29,034 nucleotides of DNA from Schoenoplectus triqueter (taxonomy: Eukaryota; Streptophyta; Magnoliopsida; Poales; Cyperaceae): the NCBI GenBank assembly GCA_964058805.1, contig CAXKVV010001209.1:1-29034 (forward strand). The letters run 5' to 3'. Positions 11,665-23,504 of this stretch are shown here, piece after piece. The position numbers were made by a program, and so were the translations under genes. The notes under the pieces were generated by a model. It searched no databases, was not told where the DNA came from, and saw nothing but the letters and a program-made list of their open reading frames with translations. How positions within the stretch are numbered: position 1 is the stretch's first letter; every line of letters starts with the position of its first letter.

Positions 11665-12065
11665 AGTCCGACTATGGTGCTTTGCAAAGCACAAAAGCGT
11701 TGTGTGCTTTGCGTTCTATTTTTAATTTTAAGTCAGAAATAATTGATCCGAACCGTTCAATCTAATCTTCATATAAAAATATATTAGTAAACCAAATTTT
11801 ATATTTTTTTTTTATTTTTTTTGCTATTTTTTCTTATGAGGAGAAAATGACTTGATCTGAGAATTCTAGTTCATCCAAAAATGATGATTTTCCCCCTATC
11901 CAAAAAAATAGCAAATAAATTTCAAAAAATATAAAATTTGATTTACTAATAGATTTTGATATGAGGATTAGATTGAGCGGTTTGGATCGATCATTTTTGA
12001 CTTAAAATTAAAAATAGAGCGCAAAACACATAACGCTTTTGTACTTTACAAAACACCATAACCTA

Positions 12066-12070
<5 letters not shown>
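11665..12070. mobile_element. Micron-like fold-back MITE (subfamily B)
   Basis: Left end AGTCCGACTATGGTGC with GCTTTGCAAAGC; right end CACCATAACCTAATTCT. The loop at about 11830-11905 is the reverse complement of the loop of the 1607-2010 element, so this copy is the same subfamily in the opposite orientation. TA tracts lie on both sides. Confidence 0.75.

Positions 12071-12096
<26 letters not shown>

Positions 12097-12117
<21 letters not shown>
12097..12117. repeat. (GA)n microsatellite
   Basis: This GA dinucleotide run follows directly on a TA run, between two fold-back elements. Confidence 0.85.
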
Positions 12118-12118
<1 letters not shown>

Positions 12119-12508
12119 TTAGGCTATGGAGCTCCTCCGTGATGCTAACTCAAAAAATATATCAAATGATCTGTAAATTTTAATTTATCACTCTCATTAA
12201 AATTTTTATATTGAAATCTTATAGGATGCAAAAATTTAGGGTGTTTCAAGTTTTCTTAGTCGCTCTTTTTAATTTGTAAAAATAAACTCTAAAGATAATA
12301 AGAAAATATCTAATATTTTATACATTATGTTTAAAAATTGAAAAGAGCGACTTAGAAAACTCAAAACACGTCAAATTTTTTTACCCTATAAGATTTCAAT
12401 ATGAAGAATTTAATGAGAGTGAAATTTGAAGATCAATTGATATATTTTTTGAGTTGAGATTATGGAGGGGCTCCGTGCTCCTAGGAGCACGCTAGATTTA
12501 CTCGCTCT
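12115..12508. mobile_element. Fold-back MITE, subfamily C
   Basis: The inverted arms start near GGCTATGGAGCTCCTCCG and end near GGGGCTCCGTGCTCC. CTCAAAAAATATATCAA on the left is mirrored by TTGATATATTTTTTGAG on the right. The palindrome GCTCCTAGGAGC sits near the right end, the same subterminal hairpin design as the other elements. It is flanked by GA/TA and TA tracts. Confidence 0.7.
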
Positions 12509-12521
12509 CTATATATATATA

Positions 12522-12936
12522 TGAGTAAAGATACCGTGAGTTTAAGTTCACGGAGGCATTCCGTGAGCTTAGCTCAAAAAATATATCAAATCATCTCTAA
12601 ATTTTAATTTATCGTCCTCATTAAATTATTTATATGAAAATCTCGTGGGATGCAAAAATTTGGAGTGTTTTGAGTTTTTTAAATCATTGTTTTTATTTTT
12701 TTAAAATGATGTTCAAGTATTGAATATATTATTATTATTTTTAGAGCTAATTTTTAAAAATTAAAATCATGACTTAAAAAACTTAAAACAATTCAATTTT
12801 TTTCATCCCAAAAGATTTTCATATAAAGAATTTAATGAGCATAATAAATTAAAATTTAAAGATGATTTGATATACTTTTTGAGTTAAACTTATAGAAGAC
12901 CTCTGTGAGTTTACGCTCACGATATCTTTACTCGGT
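12522..12936. mobile_element. Fold-back MITE, subfamily C relative
   Basis: Left end GAGTAAAGATACCGTGAG; right end CTCACGATATCTTTACTC. The inner parts share CTCAAAAAATATATCAAAT with the preceding element, as an inverted repeat over the whole length. The left border is a TA tract. Confidence 0.7.
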
Positions 12937-13081
12937 ACATTGGATTTTACAACCAGGCCCATCAACAGTTAACTTAGAATTTCTTAAAACTATGGTGGTC
13001 AGTGAGCATTAGGCCTTCTCCGTTAGTATCCAGTTTATAATTTAATTTCTTAAATGTCGAAATTATGTTTTTGAGCTCAAC

Positions 13082-13465
13082 TAGGGAGTCAATGGGTGGG
13101 ATCGGGTTATTATTATTTTTGTCTCGATTCGAACTGATTATATTTGAATCAAAATTTTTTGATTCATATCTAATCCGACTTTACCCAATCCGATAAGTAA
13201 CGACTCATGTAAAATAATTAAATATTTTTATATTATTTTAAATAATTAAATATTAATTAATTAATTAATTAGTGTATAGTTAATATATAAGATTTAATTA
13301 GTACTAAATAATATAATTACTTCAAAAAATATAATTAATTGAGTTGGGTCGGATTAACCCGAATCCAACCTGACCTGATTCGGATTTTTGAATCATATCA
13401 TATCGAGTCGAGTTCAAATTAAATCAGATTAACCCATCAAATCAGGTCAATAATTAATACCCATA
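13082..13465. mobile_element. hAT-type MITE with 8-bp target duplication
   Basis: The left end is TAGGGAGTCAATGGGT and the right end ATTAATACCCATA. The flanking 8-mers are AGCTCAAC (13074-13081) and AGCCCAAC (13466-13473), differing at one base. An 8-bp duplication and TAGGG-type termini fit the hAT superfamily. The interior is rich in GGGTCGGATTAACCCGA-like words, resembling the element at 19962-20428. It has no coding capacity. Confidence 0.75.
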
Positions 13466-13504
13466 AGCCCAACCAACTTCGATCCAAGTTAATTCACCTG
13501 AATT

Positions 13505-13701
13505 TGAACTGAAAAAGAGGAGGGTGGCTTAGGCCTACGCAAACTAGAAATTCTAAATGAGGCCATGTTAGGGAAGGCTATGTGGGTCCTACTCACAAAC
13601 AGACAGAGCATATGGGGGCAGGTATGTAAAGCAAAGTACAGAGAGGAGGGTACCTTATGGACCGCTGGCTCGTCCCCGGCAAATAGTACAACATAGAATA
13701 A
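13505..13701 (+). pseudogene. LINE (non-LTR retrotransposon) reverse-transcriptase C-terminal fragment
   Basis: The plus-strand frame reads GGLGLRKLEILNEAMLGK, then AMWVLLTNRQSIWGQV and KAKY, ending at a TAG. The pattern GGLG(L/I)R.LE..N.A.LGK.W.....S.W..V...KY is typical of the region after the polymerase fingers/palm in plant non-LTR retroelement polyproteins. Only about 60 residues remain, with no upstream RT motifs, so this is a dead fragment. The GC content is higher than its surroundings. Confidence 0.65.
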
Positions 13702-13743
13702 TCTTACAATAGTAAAAAATAAATTATTACAACATATTACATG

Positions 13744-13801
13744 GCAAATGAATCCGGTCAAAAATTAACCCGTCAGATCAGGTCAAAAATTAACACCCGT
13801 A
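13744..13801. mobile_element. End fragment of a hAT-type MITE
   Basis: Ends AAAAATTAACACCCGTA and contains GGTCAAAAATTAACCCG twice in variant form. This resembles the right end of the element at 13082-13465. No matching left end is seen. Confidence 0.4.
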
Positions 13802-15330
13802 GTATAGAGTTAAACCGGTTTGTACTCCAACCGGTTAAGTTCGGAAGCACATTTTTTTCCCTTTCTTTCTTTTAAATCTATCGAAACAATACTTGATGCA
13901 AATCCAAAAGTTACGTGTTTTCTTTCTTCTAAAAAACAATATAAATAGTATTATAGTACAAAACAAACGATTTACGACGAGTTTATGAAAGAAAAAGATC
14001 TGTTCAGAGGATGAATCACCAACTTCCCCAAAGTCGGCCTCACAACCCCATACCCCGTTGAAATAAACAAATTCCAAATCACCATGGATTCCTTTTTCAA
14101 ACCTGCTGGAGCTGCACGGGCCCGCTTGTCATTAATGTCGTCTTACAAAAAACAAGAACCCTAGAAATGATATGTATCTAACCATGTAAGTCCACCAATT
14201 AGATCTTCTAAATCATCTACACATGAAATTTTTCATAAATAACGAAGGCTAAGAGTTCCGTCTGTAAAGCCCAGCCAGGTAGTTATCATACACCCCTCAG
14301 GAGTTTTCTCAATGGAGTTAAGTGTTTTTTTTATCCATCCGATCATCAATTAATGATTCTGATTTAATAATAATAAATAATTCATACATTAAAATTTATA
14401 TTTAGACTTTATCACAACTGTAAAGATTAAAATGAGCCGTTTAAATTTCTCCGAGGAGATTTCCACGGAGAATTTGCTATGCAGAAGCTGCCCGTCCCTT
14501 GAAATATTAGAAGAAAAGCACAAATTCTAAAATTCTTTAAATTTTATGACCTACAATATTTAAATATAAAAGTTTAATTGCACTATTTGGAATTTTGGAT
14601 TGATATTTTGAGTGGGAGAAATAAAAATTTGAACCGTCAATACCTTGCTTACGTTTTTTTTAATCCACATGGTGGTTTTCCTCATTTTGATTTAACCTCA
14701 CATAAGTTTTTCCTCGTAGGGGATTTAATATATCCAATTTAAATAATTTAGCTTATAATATGACATAAGATATTTATTTTTTAAATATAGACTAATTTTA
14801 GAATTTGTCATATAATATAAATATAGAGAATTAAATAAATTCTATCTCAAATGACTAACTATTAGTTAATTTATACTTTACTCTATTAAAATAATAGTAA
14901 AAATACAAGAATACTGGTTGTCCGGAATTTATTTGGTCCGAACTCGGTTGATCTTTTAGTTTGAATTCGGATCGATTTGGCTTTAATGGCTTATATTAAT
15001 ATGCCAAACCAAACCAAACCAAACCAAAATTAGTTCACTTGTTATGTTGGCAGTTTTGCTTGCCGACAAATTCAAAATCTAACAATAATATATGGTTAAT
15101 TCTGCAATGGATCGGAATAGTTTTGGACCGTTTATTCTTTTCTATTGGACGGTTGATATAAACTCATTTGAGTGTTACTGAAGGAGAGTTCAATGAGCGA
15201 ATAAATTTTGTCCTTTGATTAACGAATGAATAGCGTACCAGACCGATCCATAGGAGAACGGCTCTTAATATATAGGTTACGAGTATGAAGTAATGCGTGT
15301 ACGACACAATATGTGATCGAATTCTGATAG
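13802..15330. other. Intergenic DNA upstream of the plus-strand methyltransferase gene
   Basis: I see no recognisable gene. There is a 26-codon frame with a good ATG context at 14084-14164 (MDSFFKPAGAARARLS...) whose origin I do not recognise. A simple repeat of the CCAAA unit lies at 15004-15028. Inverted CTCAGGAG / CCGAGGAG words near 14297 and 14451 hint at another decayed element. Confidence 0.4.
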
Positions 15331-15442
15331 AAACTAAAATATATAGTTTTGATGATTAGGACGGAGTGTGATCAGATCTGCAATTAGAAAAAGAAAAACA
15401 AAGCAAGCAAGCAACCAAAGACGGCGATCTTCATCTTTGAAA

Positions 15443-15459
15443 CACGTGATCAGCACGTG
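15443..15459 (+). promoter_or_regulatory. Paired G-boxes upstream of the CCoAOMT-like gene
   Basis: Two CACGTG hexamers at 15443-15448 and 15454-15459 flank ATCAG, about 140-157 bp before the ATG at 15600. CACGTG is the known core for plant bZIP and bHLH factors, and two copies 11 bp apart (about one helical turn) suggest paired binding. Function is inferred. Confidence 0.45.
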
Positions 15460-15599
15460 AAATTCAACTCCTCTTACAAATCCAGCATCCTTTGGACAAC
15501 ACTTATTAGGGACAGGCCCTTCATCAGAAAAAAGAAAGAAAGGCCCTTTTCTTGTTGGCAAAAGCAAAACCATTCTTTCTTTCTCTTTGGGAATTAATC

Positions 15600-17553
<1,954 letters not shown>

Positions 17554-17974
17554 TGTCATGGTAGTTAAATAAGCTAAGGAAAATGGAAAAGAATAATAGA
17601 GTCAAGAATAAAGGGCTATATGATAGTGCCATGACCTCTGTAAAAGGCTTCAAAATTATCTGAGGAATCTGTTATTAGTTATTTTCTTTGAGACAAAATA
17701 GTCCCCTTCTTTTTTATGGACAGAGCGACATGTCAACTAAACTGACCAGAAAACGGAATTCATTCATATATGTATGAACTTGATTAGTGATATTTACTTA
17801 GCTGCTTTGATTAATACTGATAAAATCTAGTACAAATTTTTGGATAAACAGCATAGAAGTTGAGGCTTGAACTAGTCCTTTAATCTCATACTTGGTTTCC
17901 ATTGGCGTCAGAACAATCTTTGCACTATTCTCATGGTCCAAATTGATGTACGATGAATGGTGGGTTCCGTATGA
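17554..17974. other. 3' flank of CCoAOMT-like copy 1
   Basis: This holds the 3' UTR and then about 300 bp with an unrecognised minus-strand open frame (17798-18013, including TPMETKYEIKGLVQASTSML). That frame has fairly balanced composition and could be a decayed exon from another gene, but I cannot name a family. Confidence 0.35.
17608..17613 (+). terminator. Candidate polyadenylation signal of CCoAOMT-like copy 1
   Basis: AATAAA lies 55 nt after the stop codon. This is a motif match only. Confidence 0.45.
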
Positions 17975-18149
17975 TCTTGGCGTGGAGAGGGAAGGATTAT
18001 CAGCACAACTCAAAAGAAACTTTAAAATACATATTCCTATTTTCTTGATAATTTAGCCTTCAAAAATATTCACAGAAAACTGGGAAGGAGATGGTCACCG
18101 TCTCGGTATGACAAGCTTAAATGGCTAAGCGATATCTGGTATGTGAAAT

Positions 18150-19086
18150 TAAAAAGGGGTGTAAATGGGTGGGTTGGTCGGATTTCGTATAGATTTTCAA
18201 TCAGATAGATATTATTCGGGTTGTAACATTTTCAACTCATAACCAACTATTAGAAATAAAAAATCACTCAAATTATGTTTTTTTTAAAGTGATCGGGTTC
18301 TGCGGGTTTCTTTTAATTGACAAAATTCTGCATATTAACGAAAATAAGTGCTATATAACATCAATATAACAATGATTTTATTACATGCTGAAATTCACAT
18401 AGCACTATGTTACTGACAATATGAAATATAAAAGTTGCTTTCAAGAAGAATGATAATATGGTCCTTTTAGGAACCTAAAATAACAAATTCCAGAAGAACG
18501 ATACTTACAATCTTATAAAAATGATTTCTCTAACATTATCTACAAAGTTATTTCATAAAATTTTATATTAAATACAGTAGCAAATTCCTAACGCTTCTAT
18601 TAGTCTAACCAATAAATCTTAAGATGAAGAACAAGATAAATTTCTTACTGTTTGAAAAAGAGGCCATGAAATTAGCAAAGATAATGTTGGTTCGCTAGAT
18701 CTGTTGGAGCGACTCTCAGTATAAGAAATTTATAGACCCAACAAATGATAGATTTGATTGGATCCTTTAAACTGGGAGAGTATCACTGCATAATTTTGCA
18801 AGTATAAAGCTTTCTTTTATTTCGCTTCACATTTCTGAATTTGAGGATTACGAATGGAAAATTAGAAAAGTAATTGGGAGAGAAAGACGCCTATGATTTG
18901 TTACTAATTTGGGTCATTTGGTGATTTCATATTACATAATTGGTGCGGGTCAAATTTTATCCTTTTTTATTCTGTAAACCGTAACCGAACAGTATCGATC
19001 GGGTTTATTAAAATACCATCCATATCTAACCGTATAAATTTTAAATCCGCTATGGGTAGGGTCGGTCGGTTACACTTACACCCCTA
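18150..19086. mobile_element. hAT-type element inserted in the relic
   Basis: About 937 bp long. The left end contains AGGGGTGTAAATGGGTG; the right end is TTACACTTACACCCCTA. The 8-mers are TGTGAAAT (18142-18149) and GATGAAAT (19087-19094), two mismatches. The empty site is preserved at about 23670-23682 as CTGGTAGATGAAATGCC. No transposase frame is seen, so it is non-autonomous. Confidence 0.75.
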
Positions 19087-19180
19087 GATGAAATGCCACA
19101 GAATTTCTTTGCATCTCAAAATAAAGCATTAAAGCGAGAATCTTCTTTTGCAAAAATGACAGTAAACGGAAGAAATATGA

Positions 19181-19303
19181 ATTCACATTTGGATTCTCAA
19201 AATTTTATTGAATACAAATCCGTATATAAATCTTATAAATTTTTAATGGATTCGCATTTAGATTCTCCGAAATCCGATTCAAATCCTATCTATTGACAAC
19301 CCT
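19181..19303. mobile_element. Small insert with hAT-like right end replacing exon 5 of the relic
   Basis: About 120 bp not found in the intact gene, occupying the place of the whole exon 5. It carries two related words, CATTTGGATTCTC and CATTTAGATTCTC, and ends TTGACAACCCTA, which resembles hAT termini. A left terminus is not identifiable, so it may be a truncated element. Confidence 0.4.
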
Positions 19304-19961
19304 ACTTCATTGGAAAGTGTGGAATAAAAATCAGAAGAAAAAAATTAATCAATCAATTGAAGTATACTGTTATTAAAAATTCTTCTTGTACTCGATCAGA
19401 AGCTCAGATATGCTTAGATATCTATTGAATTGTAAAGATGGAGGAGTCTTTGCCATGTTTCCTCTTTTCTTTAATTTCTTCCAGGAGTCTTGCAATCCCT
19501 CGGAACGCAAATTTTATGTCTCAAGTTAGTACAGAAGCGTTCAATTTACCCTCAAATTTTATATGGGCACAATAGACATCAGATCCGAGCATACCTATAT
19601 GATTCTGATGTCAGATTGTACCACTTAGTCTCATTGTACATTTCATATTCTGACAAAAAATAGCTGTAGAAATGTTTGCTTTTTTCCAGGCTCAGACAAG
19701 AATCAATTGGTTCATTTGCTAGTTAGATTTAATTTGATGATATGAAAATAGATTATAAGAAGAAAAAGGCATAATATATAATTGAAATTGTTTCATGAAT
19801 AATTCTTTATAGAACGCTGTTATTAACTTCATATATATTACTAGTTGTTTCCTAGTAACAGAAGTTCAGTTTTGTATTATAAAACAACGCTACTCCGTCT
19901 CAAAAATGATTTTGACGACAATATGTCATGATCTCAATCACAATTTCAATATGGGTTTTAT

Positions 19962-20428
19962 TAGAGGTGTCAATTCTTGATCCGACTCGACGGATTAACC
20001 CGATCTGATCCGATCTAAATCCGATCCGACATGATCCGAAAATAAATGGATCGAGTATGGATTTAATTTTTTTACCCGAATCGGGTCAAGTCGGGTTCGG
20101 GTCAACCCGACCCGACCCGATTAATTATTATTTTTGAAATAATTTTATGATTTAGTACTAATTAAAGCTTAAATATACATTAATTATATAATAATTAAGA
20201 TTAATTATAAATTAATTAATATTTTATTGCTTAAAATTATATAAAAATATTTAATTATTTTATACATATCGGGTCGGATCGACCCGTGACCCGTCGGGTC
20301 AGGTATGAGTTAAGATTTTTTGATCCGAATTTAATCGGATCAGGTTCGAATCGGATCAAGAAAAATAATAAAATAATGTGACCCGACCTGAACCCGATCC
20401 GACCCGACCCGACCCATTGACACCCCTA
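19962..20428. mobile_element. hAT-type MITE rich in GACCCGA words
   Basis: 467 bp long. Left end TAGAGGTGTCAAT; right end ATTGACACCCCTA. The arms are packed with CCGACCCGA/TCGGGTC repeats and the core is AT-rich. The uninterrupted site is at about 24845-24860 in the intact gene's intron 4. The flanking duplications (ending GGTTTTAT on the left, starting ATGCTTTA on the right) are imperfect. Confidence 0.75.
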
Positions 20429-20573
20429 ATGCTTTACTGAGTTCTAGGTAATATGGTTGCTTATCTTAGTTTTCTTATACTTTTGTGGGCTGAGTCATCT
20501 TTCGTATCTTTTGGGCTTAGAACTGATTAGGCTATCTTAATTTTTATTTTTCTAGTAAGCTTTTTGTCTAAAA

Positions 20574-21028
20574 TAGAGCTGCAAGAAAAGTTTGTAGTTC
20601 ATAATTCGTTCGTTATTCGATTTGATTTTAATTCGAGTTTGATTTATTTATTTAGGTTTTTCTATCAATTTGATTTGATAATTTTTAAATGAATTAGTTC
20701 GAGTTGGATTCGTAATAATTTGATATGTAATTATTTATATATATTTTTAACTATTTAATCAATAATATATAATAATATATTATACATTATTATAAAATTA
20801 ATAAGTATTATTAATTAATTAAATTTTAGTTATTCTTTTCAATTATTTATCATAATATGAAAATAAATGTAAAAACTAAAATAATTGAGTTCATTTAGAG
20901 TTTGATCTCAGTTCAATTTTGATTTAGCTCAAATTTAATTTAATTTGAGTTTGATTTAATTTAAAATAATTTCAAATCAAATTTCAACATTAACTAGTTC
21001 GATCGAATTCGATTCATTCGTGCTCCTA
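20574..21028. mobile_element. hAT-type MITE with clean target duplication
   Basis: About 455 bp long. Left end TAGAGCTGCAAGAAAAG; right end CATTCGTGCTCCTA. GTCTAAAA precedes it (20566-20573) and ATCTAAAA follows (21029-21036). The corresponding uninterrupted sequence AGTCTAAAATTGTC lies near 25341 in the intact gene's intron. The element family recurs in reverse orientation at 28508-28982. Confidence 0.8.
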
Positions 21029-22503
21029 ATCTAAAATTGTCTTATCTATCATCATAGTATTAAGTTTGGGCGCCATTCCTGTAGATGAACAGTCTTACTT
21101 CAGTCATTTCATCCGGTCCGTCAGTTCGTCTCTTCTTTAATCCCATGCGTCTGATCTCAGCTATGCTCCTCTCCGTGCTTTTCATTTCTTGCTCCATGTG
21201 TGCGGCTCACTCCCCCCCTTTTTTGTTCGGGTTCCAACTATGGTTCTGGCACAGCCATGCCTCACTCGATTGTTTAGGTATGGTCAGCTATACTGTCAAA
21301 CTCCTCGCTCTGTCATTTTGGAAGCTCTTCATGCGATTGAGGTCACTTCTCCCTTATTTTCTTATAGTTTGCTCAGTCAATTTTTGAATTTAATAACAAA
21401 TTACGAGACCTAATATGGTCAGTTGCTTGCATCTTGGTCGAAAATGGCTGATTAAAAAGCAAAGATGGCTATGTTTAATTCAATTTGTCATCAGTACTCA
21501 TTCCATATCGTAATAACTAGTAATGGTCTTACGATTTTGTCCTACAATGTCAATGTTACAGAGCTAGTGATGGGGGTTCAATTTGTCGCAATACTGTGAT
21601 TCAAAAAGAAATCCTCCTCTACAACTTTGTTGCCTTTCCATACTTGCTCTTATAGTTCTATACATCCACTCAGTGAAAAAGAAACGTAATCACATGACAC
21701 AAACACCAATTTACACTCCATCCGGAATTCGTTTTTTTTTTTCTTTCCTACTATATGGTGTTGTTATTTCCTCCTTTGTATTCTTCAAAATTTATCTTCT
21801 TCTGTTATTAACTTATTATCAGGCTTAGAGATGAATAATGTACGGGTAGCTTGGAGAAATTAGAGGGCTAACAGGGAAGACAACATATTTTTAAGATAAT
21901 AAATTGTCAAGATACAGTTTGTCAACCGTAATTTACTTTTTGATGCTTTTAGTGGTTTGTTTTATTGTTGCATGCAGGGAGCACTTAGTTTGTAAGAGGA
22001 CTATATCATGAATAAACTAGATGCGCATTTCAGATCAGGTCTCCTGCAGGTTTCCAGCATTCTAATTTCATCTCTTCATGGTATTTATGGTTGATAATGG
22101 TAAGCCTAACATATATTTCTGCACTAAAATCATGAATTTCTGTTTCATTATGTGTTGTATTTATTTGGCCGGGTTTACCTGGTCATGATTTCTCTCATAA
22201 ATTGCTTTCTTTTTCCAGATACCTTTGATTTTACTTTTTGAGTGCTAAAAAAGTTGAAAATTCATTGAATTTTTGTGTTTTATTCGTGATGTAGTCAATT
22301 GCTGGAAATTCAGAAGCTCAGTGCATATGTGTGAATTAAACTTTCCTTTTATTATTCTCTTTTTATCACTTTTACCAATTTCTTTTTAATGATTCAGATT
22401 TAGTTTAGTTCTGTTAGAAGTAGAGTTATTTAATTTCAGTTATGGCCTACTTCTTAGGTATAATGATGTTTTATAGATTCATACCTCAGAAAGCAATTGG
22501 TCC

Positions 22504-22757
22504 CGTGTCGCTGCTACCGTGTCCTGTTTCGTGCCGTACCGTGCCTCCCATTCCGTTCCGTGCCTGGTACCCGTGTCGTTCCATATCGTGTCTAACACCT
22601 TAACCGTGTTGTGTCGTGCCGTGCCAAATTTTCTAAAAGCCGGGCACGACACGGTTAAGACACGGGCACAAAACAGTACCGTTCCCGTTCCCGTGTCGTG
22701 TCTTAACCCGTTCCGTTTCTAGCCGTGTTCGTACCGTGTCGTGTCGTTTCTGACCAC
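22504..22757. mobile_element. GTGTCGTGCC-rich element truncating the relic
   Basis: About 255 bp, GC-rich, built from variants of CCGTGTCGTG/GTGCCGTACC. It has an inner inverted repeat TTAACCGTGTTGTGTCGTGCC (22600-22620) paired with GGGCACGACACGGTTAA (22642-22658). It starts exactly where the exon 4 homology of the relic stops. The continuous open frame across it comes from the short-period repeat, not a gene. The class is unclear; it could be a MITE or a satellite-like repeat. Confidence 0.55.
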
Positions 22758-23504
22758 GACGTATCTATATTTAGAACACTAACAACAACGGAATCCCACC
22801 ACCAATATAGAGAACAACAATGGAATCCCACTAATAGTGACCCTACGAGAGATGCGATATAGATATGTTAATGATCTGACAAGACATGGAGATATATGGT
22901 TCTTATCAAAGTATAATTTTGAGTACAATACAAGTAGTAGTAAAAAAAATTTAGCACATATAATTCGTACATTAGTCATGAGGATGGTAATAATTTTTCA
23001 TTTGGCTCTATAATTGCTTCATTCTTTGGCTATGTAGGATAATATCCTCGGTATTTCACTGTGGAGGATGATGAGGCAATTTAGCTAGCTCGACATAGTT
23101 TCTGACGATAAATGAATGTGCTTAAATTGTAGTTTTTAAGGATCTAATTTTCAAAAAGATATATTATTATACTTTTAGTTTCTTCAATCAAGTATGTCAT
23201 ATTTTATTTTTATGTGTTTTTATACTTTGTGCGAGAATGCATCAGATCATCTTTTTAGTTAATAGCTATCAATATTTGTATTGTATAAATTAGTGCATTG
23301 TTTGAGTGTAATCTTTTGTTTTAACGTGACATTTTTGATAAAAGATTTTTTACAATTTTTTTTAATGAAAATAAGAATTTTTGAAAGAAAAAACATCCGA
23401 GTTTCCAGTCTAATTCTTCTGATTCCGAACGATTTATCTGATTCTGAGTTCATAATTATCAATTCCGCTTCCCATTCTGATTTTCAGAACTATGTTTTAA
23501 TCTT
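22758..23504. other. Spacer between the relic and the intact gene
   Basis: This stretch is AT-rich with a local repeat of GGAATCCCAC words at 22790-22831. I recognise no gene. The long open frame at 23281-23637 runs into the duplicated 3' flank and shows no domain. Confidence 0.45.

Larger units (their letters stand above)
17975..22503 (-). pseudogene. Relic of a third CCoAOMT-like gene (intron 4 plus exon 4 stub)
   Basis: Blocks at about 17975-18149, 19087-19180, 19304-19961, 20429-20573 and 21029-22503 match, in the same order and orientation, the stretch 23505-26769 spanning the 3' flank, intron 4 and the edge of exon 4 of the minus-strand methyltransferase gene. Clear anchors include GAGGAGTCTT-containing intron sequence and ATACCTCAGAAAGCAA. 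Exon 5 is absent. Exon 4 survives only as 22485-22503, which reads DQLLSE on the minus strand. The gaps between blocks are transposons or a replaced segment. With only six codons left it cannot be functional. Confidence 0.85.

Noticed and set aside
14084..14164. 26-codon frame with a favourable ATG context
   Set aside because: Too short to support without homology or transcript evidence. Noted only in the intergenic entry.
15004..15028. Regular CCAAA repeats considered as an array-type element
   Set aside because: It is a simple pentanucleotide microsatellite with no spacers, so not a CRISPR-like array.
22519..22722. Open frame rich in Val, Pro, Cys and Ser
   Set aside because: It is produced by the short-period GTGTCGTGCC repeat, with no coding signal beyond openness.
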